Shown: piece by piece, positions 7,002 to 14,461 of the stretch
How the letters are laid out: every line of letters begins with the position of its first letter
Position numbering within the stretch: the stretch's first letter is position 1
Assembly (NCBI GenBank): GCA_003250235.1
Contig: QKGY01000079.1
Span: 1-16,452 of the forward strand
From: Desulfuromonadaceae bacterium
GTDB lineage: Bacteria; Desulfobacterota; Desulfuromonadia; Desulfuromonadales; SZUA-540
Reading direction: 5' to 3'
Length of the DNA stretch: 16,452 nt
The notes under the pieces: model-generated
Told to the model about the DNA's origin: nothing
What the model saw: only the letters and a program-made list of their open reading frames with translations
Database searches by the model: none
Made by a program: the position numbers and the translations under genes

Positions 7002-10000
7002 ATGGACATCATTCTTTCATCCGGAAACCAGGGCCTTTCCCCTCAGATGATTCAGCAGAAAGAGGATGCCGTTCTGGCGCTTCTTCGTAAAGACCTTGAC
7101 GAGACCCGTTATCGTCACATCAGCGCTCTGGCCAAAGTCTTCAGGCAGAATATGCCCTTGTCCTATCTTGTTTCCCTGCCGGAAGACCAACTGGCAGCAT
7201 GGCTTAAAAAGTGCCTTGAGCTGCTTGAATCCCCGCGTCATGACATCGCTGTGCGTCTCGAGCCTTTCGGTGGGCAGGGGCATGTCCTGCTGATGACGAA
7301 TGTTCCCGATGCTCCCTACCTGGTCGACACCGTTCAGTCCTATCTGACGAGCCGTCATGTCGACTTTCATATGATCGCTCACCCCATCCTCACGCTTACG
7401 CGCCGGGAGGAATCGGTTGTTTCTATCGAGGCCATCGATGCTGAAGGTCCCAAGGAATCCCTGATCCTGATCGATCTGGAAGGGGTCGATCAGGACAGGC
7501 TGCTGCGCATAGAGCAGGGGGTCAGCAAATGTCTTCTCGCGGCTCTTGCGGTTCAGAAGGATCGCAAGGCCCTGAACACGACGCTCACATCCCTGGATGA
7601 TCTGGCGTCCCGCGGAAACTTCAGCGATTTCTGGAAATGGTTGCAGGAGGGAAATTTCATTCCTTTTGCCTACCAGTGCCTGACGCTGCATTCCGATGCC
7701 TCCAAGGAGATGAAGATCCAGTTGCAGAAGGGGTCTTCTCTCGGCATTTCCTTCGACCCCGAAGAAATCGACTTCAGCAAGCCGCGCACCGTGGACGAGT
7801 GTCATGCGCCGACTTGCGCCCGACTCAAGCGATCGCGGCCCGTTGTGGTCGAAACCCTGAGCCGGCTCAGCCCGGTTCGTCGTGCCGACCCCCTGGTCTA
7901 CATCGGCGTCCGTGAAGAGACGGAGGACGGACGCACGCAGAGAGAACACGCCTTTCTCGGTCTGTTCTCCGCCAAAAGCGCCGATGAGCTGGTGTTCAAC
8001 ATCCCGTCGTTGCGGGCCCGGATCGAACAGGCTTTTGAAACCCTGCACATCTCGGCGGGGACCCATGATTACCGCAAGACCGTCGAGATCTTCAATACCT
8101 TCCCCAAGGTTGAACTCTTCTTTCTCGGACCCGAGGAGTTGGTGCAGACCGTCCGTTCCTTCTCTCTGCTGTATCGCCACGATCTGATCAAGATCGTCGC
8201 CACGCCCAGCCTCGCCGTCAAGGGCATCACCCTGTTGGTGGTGATGCCAATCGCCTATTATTCTCCGGATCGCATGATTCGCGTCGAGCATTACCTCTCC
8301 CGCACCTTCAAGGCGGACAAGGTTACCTCCCGCATCATGCATGTTGCCGCCGATTATCTCAGCCTCCATGTCCACGTCCATGCCGACACGGAGCATCTGC
8401 AGGTCGATCTGGAACGGCTCGAGCGCGGGGTGATGCGCAAAGCCCGACCCTGGGAACTGAAGCTGCGTCTCCAGCTTGAGCGCCGACTCGGCGAGGTGGC
8501 CGGAGGTCAGCTGGCGCGTAAATTTCACCATGTTTTTCCGCTCGAATATAAGACCATCATGCATCCGCGTTACGCGGTGAGGGATGTGGAGGGGATCGAT
8601 TCGGTTCTCAAGACCGGTGAAGAAATCCTCGACCTTTGGGGGCCTTTCGGCCAGGGAGAACGGCTCAATTACCGTCTTCAGTTCTACAGCCTGAAAAACA
8701 GCTACCTCAATGAACTGATCCCTTTCCTGGAAAACCTCAACCTCTGCGTCGAAGACGAAGCCGATTACGTCGTCGCCCTCGAGCATCGCAAGGTGTACAT
8801 CAAGAGCTTCACGATCCACGCCTCGCCCGCGAAAGCGCGCAAGCTCTCCGAGATCAAATCCCTGCTTCTGGAGGCTCTTCGGGCCCTTCGCCGTCAGGAG
8901 GTGGAAAATGACTACCTGCACCAGATCCTTGTCCTCACGGGTCTCTCCTGGCGGCAGATCGACGTTTTCCGCGGTTACCGCAACTACTATTTCCAGATCG
9001 GCTGCCCCTATACCAAGAAGAGGGTGGCCCAGGCGCTGATCCATAATCCTGATGTAACCCTACTGTTGTACCGTTACTTCGAAGCCCGTTTCATGGACAA
9101 ACCGGAATGGAGCGATACGCTGCAGCGCGAGGAGGAAGCCCTCTCTCCCATCCGCTTCGGGCTTGTGACGGCCCTGCAGGCCGTCACCGACGTCAACGAG
9201 GACAACATTCTGCGCACCCTGTTCAACCTGATCGACTCGACGGTGCGAACCAACTTCTTCCTGCGTGCTGACGCCAAGGACTATTTCTTCGCTTTCAAGA
9301 TCAGCGCCATCGGCATCATCGACATGCCCGCCCCCCGTCCTCTCTACGAGATCTACGTCCACAGCGCCACCATGGAGGGGATTCATCTGCGCGGCGGGCG
9401 GGTAGCGCGCGGGGGAATCCGCTGGTCGGACCGGCCGGACGATTTCCGCACGGAAATCCTCGGCCTGATGAAGACCCAGATGACCAAGAACGCGGTGATT
9501 GTTCCGGTCGGTTCCAAGGGGGGCTTTATCGTCAAGACCCCGTACCGGACCCGAGAGGAGGGCGCTGCGCTTTCCAAGGAGGCCTATCAGACGCTGATGC
9601 GCGGCCTGCTCGATCTGACCGACAACCGCGTCGGATCCGAGGTGGTGCGGGTCGCCGGGATTGTCGCCTACGACGAGGAAGACCCCTACCTGGTGGTTGC
9701 CGCCGACAAGGGAACGGCCCACCTTTCCGATACGGCCAACGCTGTCAGCCGCGAATACGGATTCTGGCTCGATGATGCTTTTGCCAGCGGCGGATCGCAC
9801 GGCTATGACCACAAGGCACTCGGGATCACGGCCCGGGGCGCCTGGGAGTGCGTCAAGGGCCATTTCCGCGAAATGGGCCACGATATCCAGGCCGAACCGT
9901 TCACCGTGGTCGGCATCGGCGATATGAGCGGCGATGTTTTCGGCAACGGCATGCTGTTGTCCCGGCAGATTCGCCTGATCGGCGCCTTCGACCATCGCCA

Positions 10001-11807
10001 CATCTTTCTGGACCCCGATCCGGATCCTGCCGCCACCTACGCCGAGCGCAAGCGCCTGTTCGACCTGCCGCGTTCCTCATGGGATGACTTCAACCGCGAT
10101 CTCCTGTCAGAGGGTGGGGGCATATACCCGCGCACAGCCAAGGAAATCCCCCTCAGTCCTCAGGTTCGAAAACGCCTGGGCGTGCGTCACGAATCCATGG
10201 ATCCTGACGGTCTCATCCAGTTGCTGCTTACGGCGGAGATCGACCTGCTTTGGAACGGAGGGATCGGCACTTACGTGAAGGCCTCCACCGAGAAGCACGA
10301 GGATGCGGGTGACCGCACCAACGATAACCTGCGCATTGACGCGAACCAGCTTCGCGCCAGGGTGGTGGGCGAGGGGGGCAACCTCGGCTTCACGCAGCGC
10401 GGGCGCATCGAATACGCCCAGCAGGGAGGGCGTATCAATACCGACGCCGTGGACAATTCCGCCGGCGTGGATACCTCCGACCATGAGGTCAACCTCAAGA
10501 TTTTCATGCAGTATCTCAAGGATAAGAAAGAGATTTCCGGTCAGGCCGAACGCGACACCCTGCTGGGCTCGGTCACCGACGAGGTTTGCGAAATGGTGCT
10601 GGCGGACAACTACGATCAGCATCTTTGCCTCTCCCTCGACCATGCGCGCTGCCAGGCGGATGTCGAGCCGTACATGCAGCTCGTCGACACCCTGGCCCGG
10701 GCCGGGCTGCTCGATCGGCGCGGAGAGTTTCTGCCGTCCTCCAAGGAAATCGCCGCCCGTCAACAGCAGAAGTTCACCCGGCCGGAACTTGCCATCCTCA
10801 TGGCCTACAGCAAAATGCAGCTGTATCAGGCCATTCTGGAAAGCGATCTGCCCGCCCGCGAAGGAGCCCGTGATTTTCTCCTGCGTTATTTCCCCGGTCC
10901 CATCCGGAGCCGTTTCCTGAACGCTGTGCCGCATCACCCGCTTTGGAAGGAGATCACGGCAACGGTCATCACCAACACGGTGGTCAATCAGTCCGGCAGC
11001 GCGTATCTGAACGCCCTGGCACAGCAAACCGGCAGTTCCCTGGTGGAAGCCACTTCCGCCTATCTTCTCTTTGACCGCATCCTCGACGGTCACACCCTGC
11101 GTCAGGCCGTTTACTCCCGGGACAACCGGATGGACGCCTCCCGCCAGCACCAGCTCCTGATCCGACTGGAAGACGCTCTCAACCTGATGTGCGGCTGGGC
11201 GCTGGAGCACGGACTGCCGTTGTCCGATTCGGAGCAGGAGATTGCCGTGCTGAAAGAGAAGCTGGTCCTGTTTCACAAGGCTCTTGGCGGCATCCTGCCG
11301 GAAGCGGGGTGGGGGGCCTGCAAGGCGGACGCTGAAGGTCTGGCCGAAGACGGTTTCGATCCCGATATCGCTCAGGCTTTCTCCCTGCTTGGTTGTGCAG
11401 CCGATTTCCTTCCCCTCGTCACTCTCGCCGACAGCACCGGCGGTGAGCTGTATTCCATTGCTCATACCGTTATGGAAATCCGTCAACTGCTCGGGTTGTC
11501 CGAGTTGATGGCAGCTCTCGATGGCGTGATCCTGCGTGATCGCTGGGACCGCATGGCCTCTCAGTCGCTGCTGAAGGGATTTGAAACGGTCACCTTCAGC
11601 CTGGCCCGGTCCGTGATCGAGACGAATCAGGGGAACCTCGACGCCTTTCTGTCGCAGCGCAAGCAGAAGCTCCGTCTGTACCAAGGGCTGATGGACGGGC
11701 TGCGCGGTCAGCGGGCTGTCAACTTCCACCCCTTTACCGTATTACTCAAGGCGGCGGAGGCTCTGCTCATCGCCTCGCCGGCTGCCACGCGAAAGGAACG
11801 CTCATGA
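7002..11807 (+). CDS. large NAD-specific glutamate dehydrogenase (about 180 kDa class)
   Basis: A 1601-residue protein of the large bacterial NAD-dependent glutamate dehydrogenase family (type studied in Streptomyces and Pseudomonas). It oxidises glutamate to 2-oxoglutarate and ammonium and reduces NAD. The first 700 or so residues are the long regulatory part, with ACT-like and helical regions. The catalytic core has GGRVARGGIRWSDR from 798, KTQMTKN at 824-830, VPVGSKGG around 834-841, the dinucleotide-binding GIGDMSGDVFGNG at 971-983 and NGGIGTYVK at 1085-1093. A long helical C-terminal domain follows. No frameshift or missing motif is seen, and the length is normal. The ATG start has GGAG at 6992-6995, six bases upstream. 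It probably runs catabolically, feeding amino-acid carbon to the citric acid cycle. Its stop codon overlaps the start of the next gene. Confidence 0.96.
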   Translation: MDIILSSGNQGLSPQMIQQKEDAVLALLRKDLDETRYRHISALAKVFRQNMPLSYLVSLPEDQLAAWLKKCLELLESPRHDIAVRLEPFGGQGHVLLMTNVPDAPYLVDTVQSYLTSRHVDFHMIAHPILTLTRREESVVSIEAIDAEGPKESLILIDLEGVDQDRLLRIEQGVSKCLLAALAVQKDRKALNTTLTSLDDLASRGNFSDFWKWLQEGNFIPFAYQCLTLHSDASKEMKIQLQKGSSLGISFDPEEIDFSKPRTVDECHAPTCARLKRSRPVVVETLSRLSPVRRADPLVYIGVREETEDGRTQREHAFLGLFSAKSADELVFNIPSLRARIEQAFETLHISAGTHDYRKTVEIFNTFPKVELFFLGPEELVQTVRSFSLLYRHDLIKIVATPSLAVKGITLLVVMPIAYYSPDRMIRVEHYLSRTFKADKVTSRIMHVAADYLSLHVHVHADTEHLQVDLERLERGVMRKARPWELKLRLQLERRLGEVAGGQLARKFHHVFPLEYKTIMHPRYAVRDVEGIDSVLKTGEEILDLWGPFGQGERLNYRLQFYSLKNSYLNELIPFLENLNLCVEDEADYVVALEHRKVYIKSFTIHASPAKARKLSEIKSLLLEALRALRRQEVENDYLHQILVLTGLSWRQIDVFRGYRNYYFQIGCPYTKKRVAQALIHNPDVTLLLYRYFEARFMDKPEWSDTLQREEEALSPIRFGLVTALQAVTDVNEDNILRTLFNLIDSTVRTNFFLRADAKDYFFAFKISAIGIIDMPAPRPLYEIYVHSATMEGIHLRGGRVARGGIRWSDRPDDFRTEILGLMKTQMTKNAVIVPVGSKGGFIVKTPYRTREEGAALSKEAYQTLMRGLLDLTDNRVGSEVVRVAGIVAYDEEDPYLVVAADKGTAHLSDTANAVSREYGFWLDDAFASGGSHGYDHKALGITARGAWECVKGHFREMGHDIQAEPFTVVGIGDMSGDVFGNGMLLSRQIRLIGAFDHRHIFLDPDPDPAATYAERKRLFDLPRSSWDDFNRDLLSEGGGIYPRTAKEIPLSPQVRKRLGVRHESMDPDGLIQLLLTAEIDLLWNGGIGTYVKASTEKHEDAGDRTNDNLRIDANQLRARVVGEGGNLGFTQRGRIEYAQQGGRINTDAVDNSAGVDTSDHEVNLKIFMQYLKDKKEISGQAERDTLLGSVTDEVCEMVLADNYDQHLCLSLDHARCQADVEPYMQLVDTLARAGLLDRRGEFLPSSKEIAARQQQKFTRPELAILMAYSKMQLYQAILESDLPAREGARDFLLRYFPGPIRSRFLNAVPHHPLWKEITATVITNTVVNQSGSAYLNALAQQTGSSLVEATSAYLLFDRILDGHTLRQAVYSRDNRMDASRQHQLLIRLEDALNLMCGWALEHGLPLSDSEQEIAVLKEKLVLFHKALGGILPEAGWGACKADAEGLAEDGFDPDIAQAFSLLGCAADFLPLVTLADSTGGELYSIAHTVMEIRQLLGLSELMAALDGVILRDRWDRMASQSLLKGFETVTFSLARSVIETNQGNLDAFLSQRKQKLRLYQGLMDGLRGQRAVNFHPFTVLLKAAEALLIASPAATRKERS

Positions 11808-12385
11808 CCAAGCGCAAACTGGGGCCCTGTGTCACCTTTTTTCCCCAGCCGACCACACTGGTCTCTTCTGTCGATGCCCAAGGGGAGACGGACTTGATGA
11901 CCGCCTCCTGGGTCGGTATCGTCAGCAAGACGCCGCCGACCATCGGCCTGTCCCTCAATCAGAGCCGCAAGACGTACCAGAATATCCGCGAAACCGGGTG
12001 TTTTGTGGTCAATATGGTGCCGGCATCCCTGGCTACCGAAGCCGATTACTGCGGGCTGAAATCAGGGCGCGATGAGGATAAAAAACTGGTAACCGGCCTG
12101 CATTTCGAACCGGCTGAAGCCGTCGCCGCCCCTCTGGTCACGGAAGCTCCCCTGAACGTCGAATGCCGACTCACTTCTGAAATCGACCTCGGAGAATACC
12201 GACTCCTGCTTGGGGAGATTCTGCAAATCCATGCGGTGGAAAAGGCTTTTCGCTCCGAAGGCGGCATGGATGCTCTGGCCTTCGATCCCCTGGTGTATCT
12301 GGGGGGGATTCGCGAGTATTGGGACCTGGGGCAGAAGGTGGCCCAGGCGTACAAGGAGGGAACGAAGCTGTTTCAAACACCCTGA
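11804..12385 (+). CDS. flavin reductase-like / flavoredoxin family protein
   Basis: A 193-residue protein of the flavin reductase-like FMN-binding split-barrel family, close in type to flavoredoxins and other FMN proteins of anaerobes. Supporting stretches are TASWVGIVSKTPPTIGLSL (33-51), where FMN phosphate and isoalloxazine contacts lie in the family, YQNIRETGCFVVNMV (58-72), and the strand region NVECRLTSEIDLGEYRLLLGEI (118-139, where EC and GE are typical). The electron donor and acceptor cannot be told from sequence. ATG 11804 overlaps the TGA of the glutamate dehydrogenase gene in an ATGA arrangement, which implies translational coupling. No iron-sulfur motif or second domain is present. 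An AT-rich hairpin follows its stop. Confidence 0.87.
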   Translation: MTKRKLGPCVTFFPQPTTLVSSVDAQGETDLMTASWVGIVSKTPPTIGLSLNQSRKTYQNIRETGCFVVNMVPASLATEADYCGLKSGRDEDKKLVTGLHFEPAEAVAAPLVTEAPLNVECRLTSEIDLGEYRLLLGEILQIHAVEKAFRSEGGMDALAFDPLVYLGGIREYWDLGQKVAQAYKEGTKLFQTP

Positions 12386-12401
12386 TTTTCGTTTTGATCT
12401 G

Positions 12402-12435
12402 GTAAATATTCCCATTCGTGGAATATTTTGTTTAC
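12402..12435 (+). terminator. AT-rich hairpin, probable terminator after the flavin reductase gene
   Basis: AAATATTCC at 12404-12412 pairs perfectly with GGAATATTT at 12420-12428 around a 7-base loop. The descending arm runs into TTTTGTTT. The symmetry extends outward (GTAAA 12402-12406 and TTTAC 12431-12435). It starts 17 bp after the stop codon. The stem is AT-rich for a terminator, so an operator-like palindrome is the alternative reading. It overlaps the -35 element of the first pan promoter candidate. Confidence 0.45.
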
Positions 12436-12460
12436 ACGATGTTTGGCGTCGTGAGATAGT
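12431..12460 (+). promoter_or_regulatory. pan operon promoter candidate 1
   Basis: TTTACA at 12431-12436 (5 of 6 to TTGACA) and GATAGT at 12455-12460 (4 of 6 to TATAAT) stand 18 bp apart. Initiation near 12467 would give a leader of about 270 nt before panB. It competes with candidate 2 a little downstream, and sequence alone does not decide between them. Confidence 0.35.
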
Positions 12461-12462
12461 AA

Positions 12463-12492
12463 TAGACAGCCAAGCAAAGGCTGTGATATAGG
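12463..12492 (+). promoter_or_regulatory. pan operon promoter candidate 2 with an inverted repeat in its spacer
   Basis: TAGACA at 12463-12468 (5 of 6 to TTGACA) is followed after 18 bp by TATAGG at 12487-12492, with an extended -10 TG at 12484-12485. Initiation would fall near 12499, just before the structured leader, which is a natural place. The 19-bp inverted repeat ACAGCC-N7-GGCTGT (12466-12484) fills the space between the two boxes and could be a repressor site. Confidence 0.38.
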
Positions 12493-12509
12493 ATAAAACG
12501 CTTTTTTAG

Positions 12510-12625
12510 GAGCGTGTCAGGCCCGGAACCCGTACCGGAGCCGACTGGGCACGCGCTGATCTTCAGGATCGGCAGAAACGCAAAGGACATACCGCCTGGA
12601 TCTACGGACCGGGACGGAAGGATGC
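12510..12625 (+). promoter_or_regulatory. structured 5' leader, tandem hairpins resembling the pan RNA motif
   Basis: Two hairpins of the same design precede panB. Hairpin 1 pairs GTC 12516-12518 with GAC 12543-12545, GGC 12520-12522 with GCC 12540-12542, and CCGG 12523-12526 with CCGG 12535-12538, leaving A12519 and A12539 bulged. Hairpin 2 pairs CCG 12592-12594 with CGG 12615-12617 and CCTGG 12595-12599 with CCGGG 12609-12613, leaving A12614 bulged and A12591 at the matching place on the other side. In both, three base pairs separate the two bulged As, and loops are 8 and 9 bases. The outer helix of hairpin 2 is weak. From memory, the pan motif known upstream of panB/C/D genes in Firmicutes, Chloroflexi and deltaproteobacteria is a stem-loop with two conserved bulged As, often in tandem. 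Its ligand is not known to me. Identity rests on structure and context. Confidence 0.62.
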
Positions 12626-12670
12626 GCGAACAACACCCGGCAGCCGTGGCTGTCGTGGGGCTGTCGCTAT

Positions 12671-12701
12671 GCCTTTCGGACTCGTTCCGGAAGGCTTTTT
12701 T
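12671..12701 (+). terminator. intrinsic terminator in the panB leader (attenuator)
   Basis: GCCTTTCGGA at 12671-12680 pairs over 10 bp (one G-U) with TCCGGAAGGC at 12686-12695 around a 5-base loop, followed directly by six T residues at 12696-12701. This is a textbook terminator placed before, not after, a gene: panB starts at 12738. That position implies attenuation. The ascending arm (12672-12678) can instead pair with CGGAAGG at 12615-12621 at the foot of leader hairpin 2, giving a 7-bp antiterminator. Confidence 0.75.
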
Positions 12702-12737
12702 GTTTCCCGGGCGGTCCTGACGGAAAGTGAGACCCTG

Positions 12738-13549
12738 GTGAACACCAAACCGAAAACCATACTGGACATTCAGAGGATGAAGGAAGAGGGGGAGAAAATC
12801 GCCGTCCTCACCGCCTATGATTTTCCCTTTGCCCGATTGATGGACCTGGCCGGGATCGACATGATCCTCGTTGGTGATTCGGCCGGTTCGGTCGTGGCCG
12901 GATACGACACCACGCTGCCGGTCACCATGGACGAGATGGTCTATCACACCAAGGCCGTGGCGCGGGGAACCTCCAACGCGCTGATCATTGCCGATATGCC
13001 CTTTTTGTCCTACCAGATCGATGTACTGTACGAGATGCCCGTCTTAATGCCGGCCGCCTGATCAAGGAGGGCCGGGCCCATGCCGTCAAGCTCGAAGGGG
13101 GTGAAAACGTGGCCGAGACCATCGCTGCCATCGTTGCCATGGATATCCCCGTCTGCGGTCACATCGGCCTCACCCCCCAATCGATCCACCGCATGGGAGG
13201 GTACCGCGTTCAGGGCCGCATGGACGAGCAGGCCCGTCAGCTACTCGCCGACGCCCGTGCCGTCGAGGAGGCCGGTGCCTTCGCCATGGTCCTGGAGGGG
13301 ATTCCCGCCTCTCTGGCGAAACAGATCACCGAGACAAGTTCGATTCCCACCATCGGCATCGGCGCCGGGGTCGATTGCGATGGGCAGGTCCTGGTCATCC
13401 ACGACATCCTCGGGCTCTGCGAGAAATATTCCCCCAAGTTTGTCAAACGCTTCGCAGACGTGTCTGAGACCATCGGTCGGGGCATCGGCGATTATATCCA
13501 GGAAGTCAAAGCAGGAACCTTCCCAGGACCGGAGCACAGTTTCAAATGA
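12738..13549 (+). pseudogene. panB: panB, ketopantoate hydroxymethyltransferase, broken by a one-base deletion
   Basis: PanB makes ketopantoate from 2-oxoisovalerate and 5,10-methylenetetrahydrofolate, the first committed step of pantothenate synthesis. Two frames together give a complete protein of about 270 residues. The first 99 run from GTG 12738 and include ILDIQRMK, LTAYD, VGDSAG with metal ligand Asp47 and ADMPFLSY with Asp86. After one missing base between about 13029 and 13034 the second frame continues DARLNAGRLIKEG, KLEGG (Glu120), CGHIGLTPQS, VLEGIP and IGIGAG. As written, translation stops at TGA 13059-13061. No slippery heptamer is visible. All catalytic residues survive and panC and panP are intact, so a sequencing error or very recent mutation is likely. 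GTG 12738 is preferred to ATG 12669, which lies at the edge of the terminator hairpin and adds 23 non-homologous residues. Confidence 0.88.
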
Positions 13550-14445
13550 ATACGACAGCCAAAACAACCGAATATCCCGCGCCAAAGATCATCCGCTCGG
13601 TGCGCGAGATGCAGAATCTCTGCCTGGCGCTGCGCGCCCAGGGCAAACGCATTGCTTTTGTCCCCACCATGGGCTGGCTGCATGACGGCCACCTCTCTCT
13701 GCTGAAAGAGGGGCGTCAACGCGGCGACGTGCTGGTGCTCTCCATCTTCGTCAACCCCACCCAGTTCGGTGCCGGCGAGGATTTCGACAGCTACCCGCGC
13801 GACCTCGACCGCGATGCGGCCCTGGCCCGTTCGACCGGGGTCGATTTCATTTTCGCTCCCGTAGCCAGCGACATGTACCCACGGGGGTACGCGACCTATG
13901 TTAATGTCGAGGGGCTTACCGAGGTGCTGTGCGGGGCCAGCCGTCCCGGTCATTTCCGCGGCGTGACCACGGTGGTCAGCAAGCTTTTTACCATCGTACA
14001 GCCGCATGTCGCCCTGTTCGGACAGAAGGATTTCCAGCAGCTCGCCGTCATCCGCCGCATGACGGAGGATATGAATCTGCCGGTGGACGTTCTGGGCATG
14101 CCCATCGTCCGTGAGGCGGATGGGCTCGCTATGAGCTCGCGCAACAGCTACCTCAGCCCTTCGCAGCGGCAGCAGGCGCTGGTGCTGTCCCAGGCGCTGG
14201 CGTCGGCGCGCACCCTGGTCGCCGCAGGGCAGCGCGATGCGTCCGTCATACGCGACGAACTGGCCGCCAGAATTGGCGAGATGCCCGAAGCGCGTATCGA
14301 CTATATCCAGATCTGCCATCAGTCGACCCTGCAATCGCAGGATGTCGTCGACACCGATTCGGTGCTGCTTCTGGCCGTGTACGTCGGCAAGACCCGGCTG
14401 ATCGATAACGGTTTTCTGTTCGACCGGACCTCCGGCCGATCCTGA
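13546..14445 (+). CDS. panC: pantothenate synthetase (pantoate-beta-alanine ligase) PanC
   Basis: PanC condenses pantoate with beta-alanine through a pantoyl-adenylate, using ATP, in the last step to pantothenate. The 299 residues are slightly longer than the usual 280 or so because of about 14 extra N-terminal residues before IIRSVREMQ. Motifs are PTMGWLHDGHLSL at 40-52 with the HxGH-type ATP site (His46, His49), SIFVNPTQF at 66-74, GQKDFQQ at 159-165 and MSSRNSYLS at 196-204. ATG 13546 overlaps the panB stop by 4 bp (ATGA), and GGAG at 13531-13534 lies 11 bases upstream, so translation is coupled to the end of panB. If the panB frameshift is real, ribosomes would stop about 490 bp earlier and panC expression could suffer as well. 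Confidence 0.97.
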   Translation: MNTTAKTTEYPAPKIIRSVREMQNLCLALRAQGKRIAFVPTMGWLHDGHLSLLKEGRQRGDVLVLSIFVNPTQFGAGEDFDSYPRDLDRDAALARSTGVDFIFAPVASDMYPRGYATYVNVEGLTEVLCGASRPGHFRGVTTVVSKLFTIVQPHVALFGQKDFQQLAVIRRMTEDMNLPVDVLGMPIVREADGLAMSSRNSYLSPSQRQQALVLSQALASARTLVAAGQRDASVIRDELAARIGEMPEARIDYIQICHQSTLQSQDVVDTDSVLLLAVYVGKTRLIDNGFLFDRTSGRS

Positions 14446-14461
14446 CGGTAACGAGGTAATC

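Noticed and set aside
7017..9044. A 675-residue minus-strand open frame opposite the glutamate dehydrogenase gene, plus a 540-residue one at 10107-11729.
   Set aside because: Both are shadows of the dehydrogenase reading frame. They show no recognisable domain and low-complexity acidic/basic composition typical of antisense frames.
12571..12630. Resemblance of AAACGCAAAGG to the conserved part of a cyclic di-GMP-I (GEMM) riboswitch.
   Set aside because: Only a short string matches. The paired P1a/P1b architecture and tetraloop-receptor are not found around it, and the context is panB, which fits the pan motif better.
12669..12737. An upstream ATG that would give PanB 23 extra N-terminal residues.
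   Set aside because: The ATG sits at the edge of the terminator hairpin, the residues do not match PanB, and GTG 12738 gives the normal N terminus.
13080..13685. A 201-residue + strand open frame across panB and panC in a third frame.
   Set aside because: It overlaps conserved parts of panB and panC in a different frame and reads as low-complexity Ser/Arg/Pro sequence.
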